Assembly (NCBI GenBank): GCA_030220185.1
Contig: JASPKZ010007430.1
Location: forward strand, 637,001-701,000
Direction: 5' to 3'
Length of the DNA stretch: 64,000 bases
Source: Diploptera punctata
Taxonomy: Eukaryota > Arthropoda > Insecta > Blattodea > Blaberidae
Part shown: one piece after another, positions 23,246 through 34,762 of the stretch
How positions within the stretch are numbered: the stretch's first letter is position 1
Layout: every line of letters starts with the position of its first letter
Program-made: the position numbers and the translations under genes
The notes under the pieces: model-generated
Seen by the model: only the letters and a program-made list of their open reading frames with translations
Told to the model about the DNA's origin: nothing
Databases searched by the model: none

Positions 23246-23672
23246 ATGATGAGTCTTTCCACGGTAAAAGACTCCGGACGTAAATTATCCCCCCCATTCG
23301 GATGTCCGGGAGGGGGTACTGCGGAAGGAGACATCATGCAGTCAAAACAACAGAAGAAAAGAAGGCTAAGGATTGGAGCCTGGAATGTGAGAACTCTTCT
23401 GCAAGCCGGGAAGCTGGAAAATTTGAAGGGAGAAATGACAAGAAACAGAATGGATGTAATGGGAATATCAGAAGTGAGGTGGGAACAAAATGGTGAATTA
23501 GTGAGTGATGAATTTAGAATGTTTTCGTCCAGTGGTGATTCTAAAGGAAATCATGGTGTCGATGTAGTATTAGGACCAAGTGTGAAAGAAAAAGTGATAT
23601 CAGTGCGTTATGTGGATAATCGGATGGGAAAAAAAGTGAACTTGGTGATGTGAAGTAGAGGAAAAATATGAC

Positions 23673-23745
<73 letters not shown>

Positions 23746-24357
23746 GAGATAGAGAGATAGATAGAAATAGAGAGATAGAGAGAGAGAAAGAGAGAGAGAA
23801 TGAGAGAAAGAGAAAGAGAGAGATAGAGAAAGAGAGAGAGAGAGAAAGAGAGAGAGAGAACGAGAAAGAGAGAGATAGAGAGAGAAATAGAGAGAGAGAA
23901 AGAGAGAGAGAAAGGGAGAGAGAGAGAGAGAAAGAGAGGAGAGAGAAAGAGAAGAGAGAGAAAGAGAAGAGAGAGAGAGAGAGAGAGAGAGAAGAAGGGG
24001 GCATGTGTTATCCTAATGGGTGATTGGAATGCTGTAGTTGTAGAAGGACAAGATGGAAGTACAGTTGGAAGATTTGGATTAGGAAAAAGGAATGAGAGAG
24101 GCGAAACACTGGTGAGTTTCAGTAAAAGGAATTCAATGGTAATTGGAAATGCAATGTTCCAACAGCATAAAAGAAGACGATACACATGGATAAGCCCTAT
24201 GGACAACAAACAATACCAGATCGACTACATACTGATACAGAAAAGATTACAAAATTGCTTGAAAAATGTGAAGACCCTACCAGGAGCAGATGTAAATTCA
24301 GATCATGTCTTACTAATAGGCGAAGTAGATATTTGCCCGAAGAAGATAAAAGGATGA
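23246..24357 (+). pseudogene. LINE endonuclease domain, interrupted
   Basis: The first part reads RLRIGAWNVRTLLQAGKLEN, MDVMGISEVRWEQNG and SKGNHGVDVVLG, the AP-endonuclease start (AWNVRTL, the metal-binding E of SEVRW, GVGVVLG). The second part (24016 on) reads MGDWNAVVVEGQDG, TWISPMDNKQYQIDYI and VNSDHVLL, the GDFNA, QIDYI and SDH catalytic motifs. Between them the expected middle of the domain is replaced by about 320 bp of GA repeat (23676-23995). The enzyme would nick target DNA for reverse transcription. This copy is dead. Confidence 0.85.
23676..23995. repeat. (GA)n tract inside the LINE
   Basis: Long imperfect GA repeat with AGATAG and AAAGAG variants. It replaces the central part of the LINE endonuclease coding region. 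Confidence 0.95.
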
Positions 24358-24573
24358 CAGGCAAAAAGAAGTTTGACTTGGAGAAACTTAAAACTGAAGA
24401 GGAAAGGAGAAAATCCCAACATTTTCAAGAGAAAGCCTCTAACCTGGAAATCTCATCCGGCAATAACAATGAACACTGGAGTTATTTGAAAAGCTCTATA
24501 CAGACAGCTGCAGAGGAAACAATAGGATACAAAGAGAACAAGAATATTACGAAACGTTGGGTCACAGAAAAAA

Positions 24574-25443
24574 ATGTCGGAGAAGATGGAAGAAAGAAGA
24601 AAATGGAAAAATAGCAATACAGATGAAGCCAAAAGAAACTACAGGAAACTAAACAACGAACTTAGAAGAAAAACTGACAAAGTAAAGGAAGAGTGGATGA
24701 AGCAGAAATGTGTAGAGAATCTGGAGAGGAAAGGAAAATACGATTTAATGTACCAGGAAGTTAAATGCTTGGACTATGGAAAGAAGAGTAGGAAAACTAT
24801 GTGGCTGATTGAGGACGAAAATCATGAAGAAATAATAGACAAACAGGAAATTATGAATACGTGGGAGAAATGTGTAGAAGAGCTATATGAGACAAGAAAT
24901 CGTCCGGCTAACTTGGATATAGAAAATTAAGAAGACGTATCAGAAGATGAAAAAGGATTTTCAATTCTGAAGGAAGAAGTTGAATTAGCAATTAAGGAAA
25001 TGAAAAATGGAAAAGCAACAGGGGTAAATGGAATCGCCATTGAATTGGTTAAAGAAGGTGAATGACCCGAAAAATTTACTGAGACAGTGTTAATACCAAT
25101 ACCGAAGAAAAATAATGCTACGAAATGTAAGGAGTTCAGGACTATCAGCTTGATATCACACTCTGCAAAGATTCTCCTGCGAATACTGAATCGGCGTTTA
25201 CATTCTACGATGGAAAGCGAATTGGAAGAAGAACAGTTTGGCTTCAGGAAAGGAAAGGGTACGAGAAATGAAATTGGATTGATTCGAACAATAGGAGGAA
25301 TATATATGGTATGATAAGAAAAATAAATGCCTGGACGGGATTCGAACCCGGATCTCTGAGTCTGTACCTCAGCGTGATATCCATTACACTACCAGGCGAA
25401 TCCAATTCAAACACTTATTTTTCTTATATATGTATTATACTCT

Positions 25444-25495
<52 letters not shown>

Positions 25496-26359
25496 ATAAA
25501 GAAGTTTATGCGGTATTTGTTGATCTGGAGAAGGCCTTTGACAGAGTGAATTTGAATAAACTCATGAGGATCTTGAAGAAAATTGGCGTGAACTGGAAGG
25601 AGAGGAGGCTCATAAGTAATATTTATATGAAACAGCGAATAAAAGTGAAGATAGGAGAAGAATTGTCAGAGGGAAAAGAAATTGGAAGAGGGGTACGGCA
25701 AGGATGTCCTCCATTACCTACTCTTTTCAACATCTATCTGGAAGACCTAATGAAGAACTGCTTTAGGAATAGGGGAGGCGTAAACATGGGAGGAAGAAGA
25801 ATAAGATTTGCTGATGATATGGCTTTGCTAGCAGAAGATACAATGACACTGAGGTACATGCTGATGGAGCTAAATGATAAGTGCGAGGATTATGGGATGA
25901 AGATAAATATAAATAAGATGAAGACTATGATTATAGGAAGGAAATCAAGGAAGATAAACATGAGGATTCAAGACGAGGCCATTGAGCAGGTGGACACCTT
26001 CAAATATTTGGATTGTACTATGTCAAGAAGTAAAGCAGAAGATAGCAATGGCAAAAGAAGCTTTTAACAAGAAGAAAAGCATTTTATGCGGACCTTTGGC
26101 AAAAGAATTACGGAAGAGGCTAGTGAAGAGCTTTGTGTGGAGTGTAGCATTGTATGGTGCAGATATTTGGACGTTACGACGGAATGAGGAAAAGCGACTG
26201 GAAGCTTTTGAAATGTGGATATGGAGAAGGATGGAACGTATAAAAGGAGCAGACAAAATTAAAAATAAAGATGTGCTAGACAGAGTTGGTGAAGGAAGAA
26301 CAATGCTGGGACTCATAAAGAAGAGGAAAATAAACAGGCTAGAAGAAACTGCCTGCTGA
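24574..26359 (+). pseudogene. LINE reverse transcriptase region, frame-broken
   Basis: Pieces in order: NKQEIMNTWEKCVEELY-type linker, LIPIPKKNNATKCKEFRTIS, LEEEQFGFRKGKGTRNEIG, an interruption at 25315-25495, then VFVDLEKAFDRV-type text, GVRQGCPPLPTLFNIYLEDL, RFADDMALLAEDT (catalytic FADD), DTFKYLDCTM and YGADIWTLRRNEEKRLEAFE. Stops and frameshifts separate them. The family copies its RNA into DNA at the nicked target. This copy is inactive. Confidence 0.82.
25321..25493 (-). mobile_element. tRNA-like insert plus (TA)n inside the LINE
   Basis: On the minus strand (about 25329-25399) the sequence can fold as a tRNA. It has a GCCTGG/CCAGGC acceptor, a perfect CTGAG/CTCAG anticodon stem around loop GTACAGA (anticodon would be ACA) and a T loop TTCGAAT. 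The T stem and D stem have mismatches. AAGAAAAATA and TATTTTTCTT flank it as inverted words, and a TA run (25447-25492) follows. It is a tRNA pseudogene or SINE head rather than a sure tRNA gene. Confidence 0.55.
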
Positions 26360-26563
26360 CGGATGCCCTAGAAGGAATGGTCAATGGAAAGAAAATTAGA
26401 GGCAGAAAAAGATATCAGATGATGTACAATATTAAAATAAATGGTTTGTATGCAGATACAAAAAGGAAGGCTGAGTTAAGGAAAGAGTGGAAAATGTTGA
26501 ATTTGCAGTGAAAGACCTGCTCTTGGGCAGAACACTATGAATGAATATATATATATATATCCA

Positions 26564-26922
26564 TCCATAGTAATTCTGCCCGAAGGCAGGTCCTTCACTG
26601 CAATCATAGCATTTACATGCTATGCTTGCAGCTTTACTAGGGAATTGTGTAGGTGTGGTAGCTTCCCGTTGCTTTCCACACCAGTGAAGGATGATGATGA
26701 TAATGATAATGATAATGATAATGGTAAGGATGATAATGATAAGGATGATGGCCATATGATTTCGGGGACCGTTTGGGCCTTAAAGTTTTCCTAACATTTG
26801 TCTTACAGGTGAGGAAAAACCCCGATAAAAACCTCACCCAGAAAAACTACCCCGACCGGGGATCGAACCCGGGCCCGCTGCGTGACAAGGCAGCACGCTA
26901 CCTCGAGACCACAGCGGTGGAC
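26564..26922 (-). mobile_element. tRNA-derived SINE-C, copy 1
   Basis: The minus-strand head starts near CCACCGCTGTGGTCTCGAGG, with box B GGGTTCGATCCCCGG. The body has GGTGAGGTTTTTATCGGGG and an ATC-rich stretch, then GTGTGGAAAGCAACGGG, and the 3' end has CAGTGAAGGACCTGCC. TA repeats lie on both sides. Full copies are at 28112, 30877 and 35930. Confidence 0.88.
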
Positions 26923-26952
26923 ATATATATATATATATATATATACATACAT

Positions 26953-28066
26953 ACAGAATGTCCCAAAATTAGACCGACAAACTTCTTTGGAAGCTGATAG
27001 ATAACATTATTTTAAACACTTTTTGTTAAGATAGTTTTTTTTTTTTTTTTTTTTTTTTTTGCTGCCGTGCTTCGTTTAAGCGCTGGACGAGTTAATGTCA
27101 TTACTGCCTCCCACCCATTTGGTTTAGATATGTAAATTACATTTGTGTACAGTATGAATCTTTTAAAGGAAACACACGAAAATAAATCAAACAAAGACGC
27201 TTCGATTCGTTTAGCATAGTTTATTTTCTGAGCTCATCGTTGTGTTTCCTTGACATTGTGCGTTAGTTTGCTGGAATACCTGCTGCATACTACTTTATTT
27301 ACGACATGGAAATATACACGTAGAGTGAGATGACGGACATGCTGTTGGTGTATGGAAAAGCTGGTTCGGGTCGTGCGGCTGTAAGAACAGTTCCGAAACC
27401 AAAGAGTTCCTCATCACACTACATTTGCCAGCATTGAAAGTAGACTATGTGAAAGAGGCTCCTTGGATAGACGAGCAGAAGGTCAAGGACGGCCACGTTC
27501 TGTACGGACTCCTGAGAATAAGGAACATGTGTTGCGGTGCTTTGAGAACAATCCTGCAGCTAGTACTCGCGCCATCGCTCGACAATTGCACGTGGGAAGA
27601 ATTCTGCAGGAAATGTTGTTGCACCCTTTTCACCTTGAAAAGGTCCACGCAATGAGGCCTCAAGACTATCCTCTGCAATGTTGTCAATGGTATCTGGACA
27701 AAATTGAAAACGATGTGCTGTTTGCATCTCATGTAATGTTCACAGATGAAAGCATGTTTCACACGTGAGCGTTTACATTAACCGTCGGATTTCACATGTC
27801 TGGGTCTTCTTCGAAAATCCTCATACTACATTTCAGCAATCACATATAACTGAGGTTTGGTGTACACAGAAGTTAAGTAATTTACGAATCTAAAACCAAC
27901 TGGGTTGGAGGCAGTAGTAATGACATCATAACGCGTCTAGCGCTTTAAACGAAGAGCACCGCAGCAAAAAACATTCATTAAAAGATCCCTAAGAAAGTGT
28001 TTTTAAAAAATAATATATCTATCAGCTCCCAAAGTTGGTCGGCTATAATTTTGGGACACTCTGGTG
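26953..28066. mobile_element. Tc1/mariner-like DNA transposon with ~190-bp inverted repeats
   Basis: ACAGAATGTCCCAAAATTA at the left is matched by TAATTTTGGGACACTCTGG at the right. Pairing continues inward for about 190 bp (for example TTTAAGCGCTGGACGAGTTA on the left). Between them are broken plus-strand pieces such as MTDMLLVYGKAGSGRAA, GRPRSVRTPENKEHVL and ENNPAASTRAIARQL, which resemble the DUF4817-type helix-turn-helix transposase N-terminus common in arthropods. The catalytic core is degraded. A T run lies at 27037-27060. Confidence 0.8.
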
Positions 28067-28111
28067 TGGGTATATATATAGATATATATAATATATATAT
28101 ACCGACGTATG

Positions 28112-28478
28112 TCCACCCCTGTGGTCTCGAGGGTGGTAGCGTGCAGCCTTTGTCACGCAGCGGTCCCGGGAGGTCGATCCCCGGTCGGGAAAATTTTTCT
28201 GGGTGAGGGTTTTGAGGTTTTTATCGGGGTTTTTACTCACCTGTAATAGAACAAATGGTCAGGAAAAATTTAAGGCCCCAAACGGTCCCCGACTCATATG
28301 CCCACATCCTTTTTTCTTATCATTATCATCATCATCATCATCCTTCACCGTGTGGAAAGCAACGGGGGAAGCTACCACAACTACAATTCCCTAGTAAGCC
28401 TGCCCAAAGCATTAGCCTTAAAATTGCTATGATCGCAGTGAAAGACCTGCCCTCGGGCAGACAGGCGAATTACTCGGG

Positions 28479-28482
<4 letters not shown>
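28112..28482 (+). mobile_element. tRNA-derived SINE-C, copy 2
   Basis: Forward copy: head CCACCCCTGTGGTCTCGAGG, box-B region GGTCGATCCCCGG, 3' end GCAGTGAAAGACCTGCCCTC. TA repeats at both edges (before 28112 and 28483-28516). Confidence 0.88.
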
Positions 28483-28517
<35 letters not shown>

Positions 28518-28519
28518 CA

Positions 28520-29700
28520 AAATAAACCAATAAATGAAATAAACAATAAAATTACACACGCGCAAAAGGAAATAGCGTAATTTTTTATGTATAAATAACT
28601 AATTATAAAAATGCATAAGAGTTGCATAAATTTATTTTAGAGGTTATGTAAGAATTCCACTCCTTGCTGTTGTAATAAATTGTAAGCCGACCCTCGTTGC
28701 ACTTGTATGCCTCATTAGTTTGCAGTTAAATTGCTGGATATATTAGGATGCGAAACCCTCGCCATATATTCGGTTTCAGCATGTCCCTAACAAATCCAGT
28801 TTCTCCCTCCATGTCTAATCTTCATTGAACTTGGCGTTTAGCTCCCTCCAACCTCCCTCTTGCGTCTCCCGAATGATTAGTTCATTACTGTAGCGTAGTA
28901 CCGGAAGCCAGATAAGGAGTTTCCTTTCAAATTCGCTATTTCTTAAAGGGAAGCTGAGATATACAAACCCCTCGCCTGACAATACGTTTTTGTCAACATT
29001 TTTAATAAGATACATTGACTTGGAACACTAATTGGGTAACAAGTAGGATTGAATTAAAAAAATTAGAAGACCGCGGGCGAAGGTTTTACGCGTCTACAAA
29101 TTAATTGAAGCTGATATCCAGGCAAAAAAAAAAAAAAAGAGCAAGTCTCTGGATAAGAATAAGAATTATTATATTTAACGAGCAATTTTAAAATAGTATT
29201 TTTTACCGATTTTTATTCTGGGAAGAATTATTATGGAGATGGAAAGCAATTTTTGAACGAAAAACTATTTTGGGGAAATTCTATGCCACTGTACTACCTA
29301 CATGAATTCAATAAAAAATAAAGAAAGGAACCCACAATTTATTGATGCAGTACGTGAATACTTACCTGAGAGAAATATTTATAATGATTTAAAAAAAGTG
29401 AGAAATAGCTTAAAATGAAGTGAGAAGTTGAGCTCAAATTTACTTAAAATCACCATATTTACAATATAAAATAGGTACTAGACATTGCTTAGACAGTGTG
29501 GCCATCTTATCGAAAAAATACGCTAACAAAGAAATGAACACTAAACTAATCTGCTGTGCACCAACTCGCAGATTTTCTCACCATAACTCCTCATTTTTTC
29601 ACCATAACTTGCCATTTTTTTCATCCTAACTTGCCCAATGTTGCAGATGGACTCCTGAGATAGAATTCTCTTATATGCGAGTAAAAATGTGGACAATTTG
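28520..29700. other. No recognised feature
   Basis: Intron sequence of the SH2 gene. No family match or convincing exon. A short A run lies at 29125. Confidence 0.45.
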
Positions 29701-29726
29701 CTCTAGCGGGAACATGTATTATCACG

Positions 29727-29965
29727 TTGGCCAACATGAAGTCACTTGTTCTCCCATCGAATATTCACATAAAATATTATCAAAATGCTTATCTTCAGCA
29801 CGTATTACGAATGAATGAACAGCCCATACCAAGAAGAATGTATAATTATAAACCAAAAGGGAGAAGAATGTTGGGAAGACCATTGAAGACACGGAAGGAC
29901 CAATTCGACCTATAATGAGATCGGAACAGGCCATTGGGCTTAATCCTTGTTGTTGATGATGATGA
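29727..29965 (+). pseudogene. LINE 3' end (GAT-tail family)
   Basis: Encodes YQNAYLQHVLRMNEQPIPRR and PKGRRMLGRPLKT, ending in TTGTTGTTGATGATGATG. Nearly identical to 53610-53805. Confidence 0.75.
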
Positions 29966-30036
29966 ATATTCACAGTGATACCTTGGCACAGAAAAGCCAT
30001 ATTCTGTATTATTAGAAAATATCAATGTTTAAAGAA

Positions 30037-30069
<33 letters not shown>

Positions 30070-30071
<2 letters not shown>

Positions 30072-30480
30072 CAGATTTCCAATATTTATAGGTCTACATC
30101 TTTTTGTGCCCAATTTTTTTTCTTCTTCACACGTCCCTATCAAAACCATTCCTATCGTCTATATTTTTCAATAATTCCTGTTCTTGTCTCTTGGATTCAT
30201 GAATAACGAAGTCTTTCTCTTTTCTCTCATGCGAAACCCATTCTAAACACTTTTTTTGTTACTTTCTTCTTGATTGCTTATTATATCAATTCAATTGCTT
30301 ACATCTGACAATCCAGATCGAATTCTTAACATTGATTTTTTCGTATTGTCTTGTTTCTATCTTATTTTTATAATTTTGAACATATCGCTAATTTCTTCAA
30401 AAAATTAATTTCCGTTGACATAAGTTAAGATTGTAATTTTTTTAATTTTCATACTTCAGTCCCATATATAACATTGATGG
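30070..30480. other. No recognised feature
   Basis: Between an ATT run (30038-30068) and an AAT run (30482-30545). May be a decayed reverse LINE fragment (TGCGAAACCCATTCTAAAC). Not assigned. Confidence 0.35.
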
Positions 30481-30481
30481 T

Positions 30482-30482
30482 G

Positions 30483-30531
<49 letters not shown>

Positions 30532-30545
30532 CAATAATAACAACA
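30482..30545. repeat. (AAT)n microsatellite
   Basis: AAT repeat with AAC variants at its right end. Confidence 0.95.
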
Positions 30546-30873
<328 letters not shown>

Positions 30874-30876
30874 TCC

Positions 30877-31223
30877 ATTCATAGTAATTCTGCCCGAGGG
30901 CAGGTCCTTCACTGCAATCATAGCATTTTCATGCTATGCTTGCAGCTTTACTAGGGAATTGTAGGTGTGATAGCTTCCCGTTGCTTTCCACACCGGTGAA
31001 GGATGATGATGATGATGATAATGATAAGGATGACGACGATGATGATGATGATGGCCATATGAATTCGGGGACCGTTTGGGCCTTAAAGTTTTCCTGACAT
31101 TTGTTTTACAGGTGAGGAAAAACCCCGATAAAAACCTCACCCAGAAAAACTGCCCCGATCGGGATCGAACCCGGGCCCGCTGCGTGACAAGGCAACACGC
31201 TACCTGGAGACCACAGCGGTGGA
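30877..31223 (-). mobile_element. tRNA-derived SINE-C, copy 3
   Basis: Minus-strand copy with head near 31222 (CCACCGCTGTGGTCTCCAGG) and 3' tail near 30890 (CTGCCCTCGGGCAGAATTAC). AAT arrays touch both ends (30727-30873 and 31224-31320). Confidence 0.88.
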
Positions 31224-31224
31224 C

Positions 31225-31320
<96 letters not shown>
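31224..31320. repeat. (AAT)n microsatellite
   Basis: 97 bp of pure AAT between SINE-C copy 3 and the 3' end of the reverse LINE. Confidence 0.97.
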
Positions 31321-32781
31321 CTATCTATCTTCGGGTTTTTACAGCTGCTGCCGTGTTCCCGTGCCAAACCTCCAAAGCCTACGGTCTTGGGCATCTTCGA
31401 TGCTTAGCCCTCTAGCTTGCATTACTGTCTTCATGTTTTCCTTCCAAGTTAACCTTGGTCTTCCTCTTTTCTTCTTTCTGTTCGGATGCCATTCATATAG
31501 TTGCTTGGGCCATCGCTCATCTTCCATTCTTAAAACATGTCCTAACCACTTTAATTCCTTCTCCTCAATTCTTTCAATTATGCTTTCGTCTGCTTCCATT
31601 ATGTTTCTAATTTCCTTATTTGTGACACGTTCTAATTTAGACTTTCTGGCACTTCTTCGTAAATAATCCATTTCTAGAGCTATTAGTCTATTCTTGTAGT
31701 ACTTATTGATTGTCCATACCTCACTTCCGTATATTGCAACAGATTCCACCAATGTTTTACCAATATATTTTTTTGTGTCTTTCCAAATATGCTTATCCCA
31801 CCATATGGAATTTAATGATGATATTATTTTGCTACTCAATTCAATTCTATGTTTTATGTTCTCTTTTCCTATACCTTCGATGTTATCCATAATTATTCCC
31901 AAATATTTAGTTTGTTTCACTTGCTTTATTTGGATTCCTTCTTCCAATATTAAATTTTCTCTTTCATTGCTATTTATTGCCAGATATTCTGTTTTTTGTA
32001 AATTTACTGTGAGACCCCATGATTCATATGTGTTTTTCAACCTTTTTATCATGAATTCCATATCAAATTTGTCTTGCGCTAAAACCAGTTGATCATCGGC
32101 AAATTGTAATGTCATCAAAAATCTGTTGCCTATTGGGATCCCCATACCTTTGCAGCTTTGTTTCCATTTCGTTAATATAAATTCTACATAAATATTAAAT
32201 AAAATTGGTGATAGACTGCACCCTTGTTTCAATCCCTTTGAGGTTTTTATAGGATTAGACATTATATTTCCCATTTTAACATAAGCGGAGTTATCTTTAT
32301 AGATTTGTTTAATAATTTCTATTAGGTTTCTGTCAATATTGTATTTCTCCAATACTTCTCATAATTTGTTCCTCGGAATTGAGTCATAAGCTTTCTCTAA
32401 ATCTATCATTGTCAAATGGGTTTCTTCTCCAACTGCAGTCCGTTTTTCAATTAACTGTTGTATTGCAAATATATTGTCAACACATGACCTTCCTGGTCTG
32501 AATCCATTTTGATCTTCTCCTAATTTGTCTTTAACATCTTTTTGTAACTTTGTTTTTAATAACTTCGTAAATATTCTATATAATGTGTTATTTATACTTA
32601 GTCCTCTGTAGTTTTTTGCGTCTCTTCTATCGCCCTTCTTGTATATTGGTACAATGTAGCTTATTTTCCATTCATCAGGAATCTTCTGTATTGCAATGCA
32701 CTTATTAAACAAGTCCCTCAATCTACCTATTAAATTTTTTGGGCCATATTTAATTAACTCATTGGATATGTTTCCCGGCCC

Positions 32782-32784
<3 letters not shown>
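31321..32784 (-). pseudogene. LINE reverse transcriptase, nearly intact, 5'-truncated
   Basis: The minus-strand reading starts at GPGNISNELIKYGPKN beside an AAT array and continues WKISYIVPIYKKGDRRDAKN, DQNGFRPGRSCVDNI, MIDLEKAYDSI, GLKQGCSLSPILFNIYVEF, LQFADDQLVLAQ (catalytic FADD), TKYLGIIMD, YGSEVWTIN, LKWLGHVLRM and RKKKRGRPRLTWKENM. All reverse transcriptase motifs are in one frame except a single TGA just after PRNKL (near 32357). The endonuclease part is absent. The 3' end is a poly-AAT tail. It is the best preserved enzyme among the window's transposons. The upstream break makes activity unlikely. Confidence 0.9.
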
Positions 32785-32862
<78 letters not shown>

Positions 32863-32927
32863 GCCTAACAATAAATAAATTTCATAAATCGTACTATAAT
32901 GAATTCTACTAGACCAGCTGATCACTG

Positions 32928-32978
<51 letters not shown>
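32785..32978. repeat. Two (AAT)n arrays
   Basis: 32785-32862 and 32930-32978, separated by about 67 bp of unassigned sequence. Confidence 0.95.
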
Positions 32979-32984
32979 CATAAT

Positions 32985-33340
32985 AATCCATACATCCAGT
33001 TACATTTACGGGATATAACCATTAACCGTAATATGCAGACGATTATATAATAATTTCTAATTACAGTATAGGTTAGTCTGCAATTTGGATGTGATTTTAC
33101 ACTTGACAGGTATTGTACCGTATAAAATAGATAATGCTAGACTTTTCCAGAGAAATGCACACCGAACAATATTTTCTCCCTGCTTTTTTGTGAATCCAGG
33201 AAGTAACAAATTACACCTTAGGGGAAGGTACGTATTGGCGATCACTAATGCGAGAACGATAACACGAGGCTCCGAGTAACGGCTATTCAATACAGATCAC
33301 AAGACTGGCATCTGTTCCTCCCCATGAGACGGAACATATT
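32985..33340. other. No recognised feature
   Basis: Short minus and plus frames only. No family match. Confidence 0.35.
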
Positions 33341-33344
33341 CAGG

Positions 33345-33860
33345 AAAGTAATGTAAGTGGAAGTAATATACATGCGCAGATTTTAAGTATGAATTCCTTG
33401 TGATAAGGGAAAACAAAATGATTTGTACACTTTGGTAGAAATTGTCCGGTTTTGTGTCAGAAAAAAAATACAACAAATTATTGACGCATTACTTTATAAT
33501 GATGGTAAGTATTGGTACAATTTTCAGAGTACATAGGAGACATGAAATTAAACTTTTTCCTTTGGCATTTTTTAACTTAGTTTATTTTAAAACATATAAA
33601 ATTAATATAAAAAATATTGATATCACACAAAGAGAATGGACAACACTACAATGGCGCATTTTATCGAAAAATACCAAAAGGGGGGAAGTAGTGTAATCTC
33701 CTAAGCACTGCGTGAAAATTAGTCTAATCCCATCATTATAAAGTAACGCACTATTAAACTATAATTTTCTTTTTAGAAAATACATTTGCGACCCAAAGAT
33801 TATAAGATATTTTTACTACCGGGGCTACATTATATTATGTTGTATAACCGTTCGAGCTAG
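33345..33860. mobile_element. MITE-like element, copy 2
   Basis: Starts GTAAGTGGAAGTAATATACA and GCGCAGATTTTAAGTATGAA. The middle has GCATTACTTTATAATGATGG and its near-complement CATCATTATAAAGTAACGCA, so it is broadly palindromic. Shares these words with 14955, 40150, 53260 and 55560. Confidence 0.7.
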
Positions 33861-34023
33861 GTTTTTAAAGTGGGCTATGCGACTTGTTTCAGCGGGTAGC
33901 ATGCACATCAGGTTTAGCCTTCATGACACATCGATGCAGTTAGTCAGCTTTAAGTTATCTAAGATGGTGAGACCGATTTCGCTGGTGCAGCTTATTTTTA
34001 TGTGTAAAAATTATTTCAAGTAC

Positions 34024-34762
34024 GAGTCTGCTCAACGGGTACGTAAAAACATTTCCTACTGAAGTGCCATATTCAAGAACACAAATTCACAGAATTGTTA
34101 ATGAACGAGTCTGATCAACGGGTACGCGATGAATTTAATCAGACATTTCCTGGTAAAGTGCCATCTTCAAGAACACAAATTCACAGAATTGTTAATAAAT
34201 GAGTCAGATCAACGGGTACGTGATGAATTTAATCAGACATTTCCTGGTGAAGTCCCATCTTCAAGAACACAAATTCACAGAATTGTTAATAAATGAGTCT
34301 GATCAACGGGTGCATGATGAATTTAATCAGACATTTCCTGGTGAAGTGCCATATTCAAGAACACAAATTCACAGAATTGTTAATAAATGAGTCTGATCAA
34401 CGGGTACGTGATGAATTTAATCAGACATTTCCAGGTGAAGTGCCATATTCAAGAACACAAAGTCACAGAATTGTTAATAAATGAGTCTGATCAACGGGTA
34501 CGTGATGAATTTAATCAGACATTTCCTGGTGAAGTGCCGTATTCAAGAACACAAATTCACAGTATTGTTAATAAATGAGTCTGCTCAACGGGTATGTGAT
34601 GAATTTAATCAGACGTTTCCTGGTGAAGTGCCATATTCAAGAACACAAATTCACAAAATTGTTAATAAATGAGTCTGCTCAACGGGTACGTGATGGATTT
34701 AATCAGACATTTCCTGGTGAAGTCCATCTTCAAGATCACAAATTCACAGAGTTGTTAATAAA
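34024..34762 (+). repeat. 94-bp tandem repeat, eight units
   Basis: Units start at 34024 (83 bp), 34107, 34201, 34295, 34389, 34483, 34577 and 34671 (about 90 bp). Each begins GAGTCTGATCAACGGGTACG and ends GAATTGTTAATAAAT. The unit is part of a transposase coding sequence. Since 94 is not a multiple of three, each copy shifts the frame. Confidence 0.97.

Larger units (their letters stand above)
23000..26545 (+). mobile_element. Near full-length AP-endonuclease LINE (partner of SINE-C)
   Basis: Runs from a 5' leader beginning about CTCCGGATCTTTGATCTGG, through endonuclease and reverse transcriptase regions, to a 3' tail GCAGTGAAAGACCTGC followed by CTTGGGCAGAACAC. TA-rich microsatellite flanks both ends. 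It is interrupted by a GA tract and by a tRNA-like insert with a TA tract. The clade is not certain; the layout fits RTE-like or related APE-type LINEs. Confidence 0.75.

Noticed and set aside
25321..25400. Genuine tRNA-Cys(ACA) gene
   Set aside because: Acceptor and D stems have mismatches, the anticodon would be unusual and it sits in a dead LINE. Kept only as tRNA-like.
34024..34762. CRISPR array (regular 94-bp repeats)
   Set aside because: Units are contiguous with no spacers and encode a transposase segment. The genome is eukaryotic.
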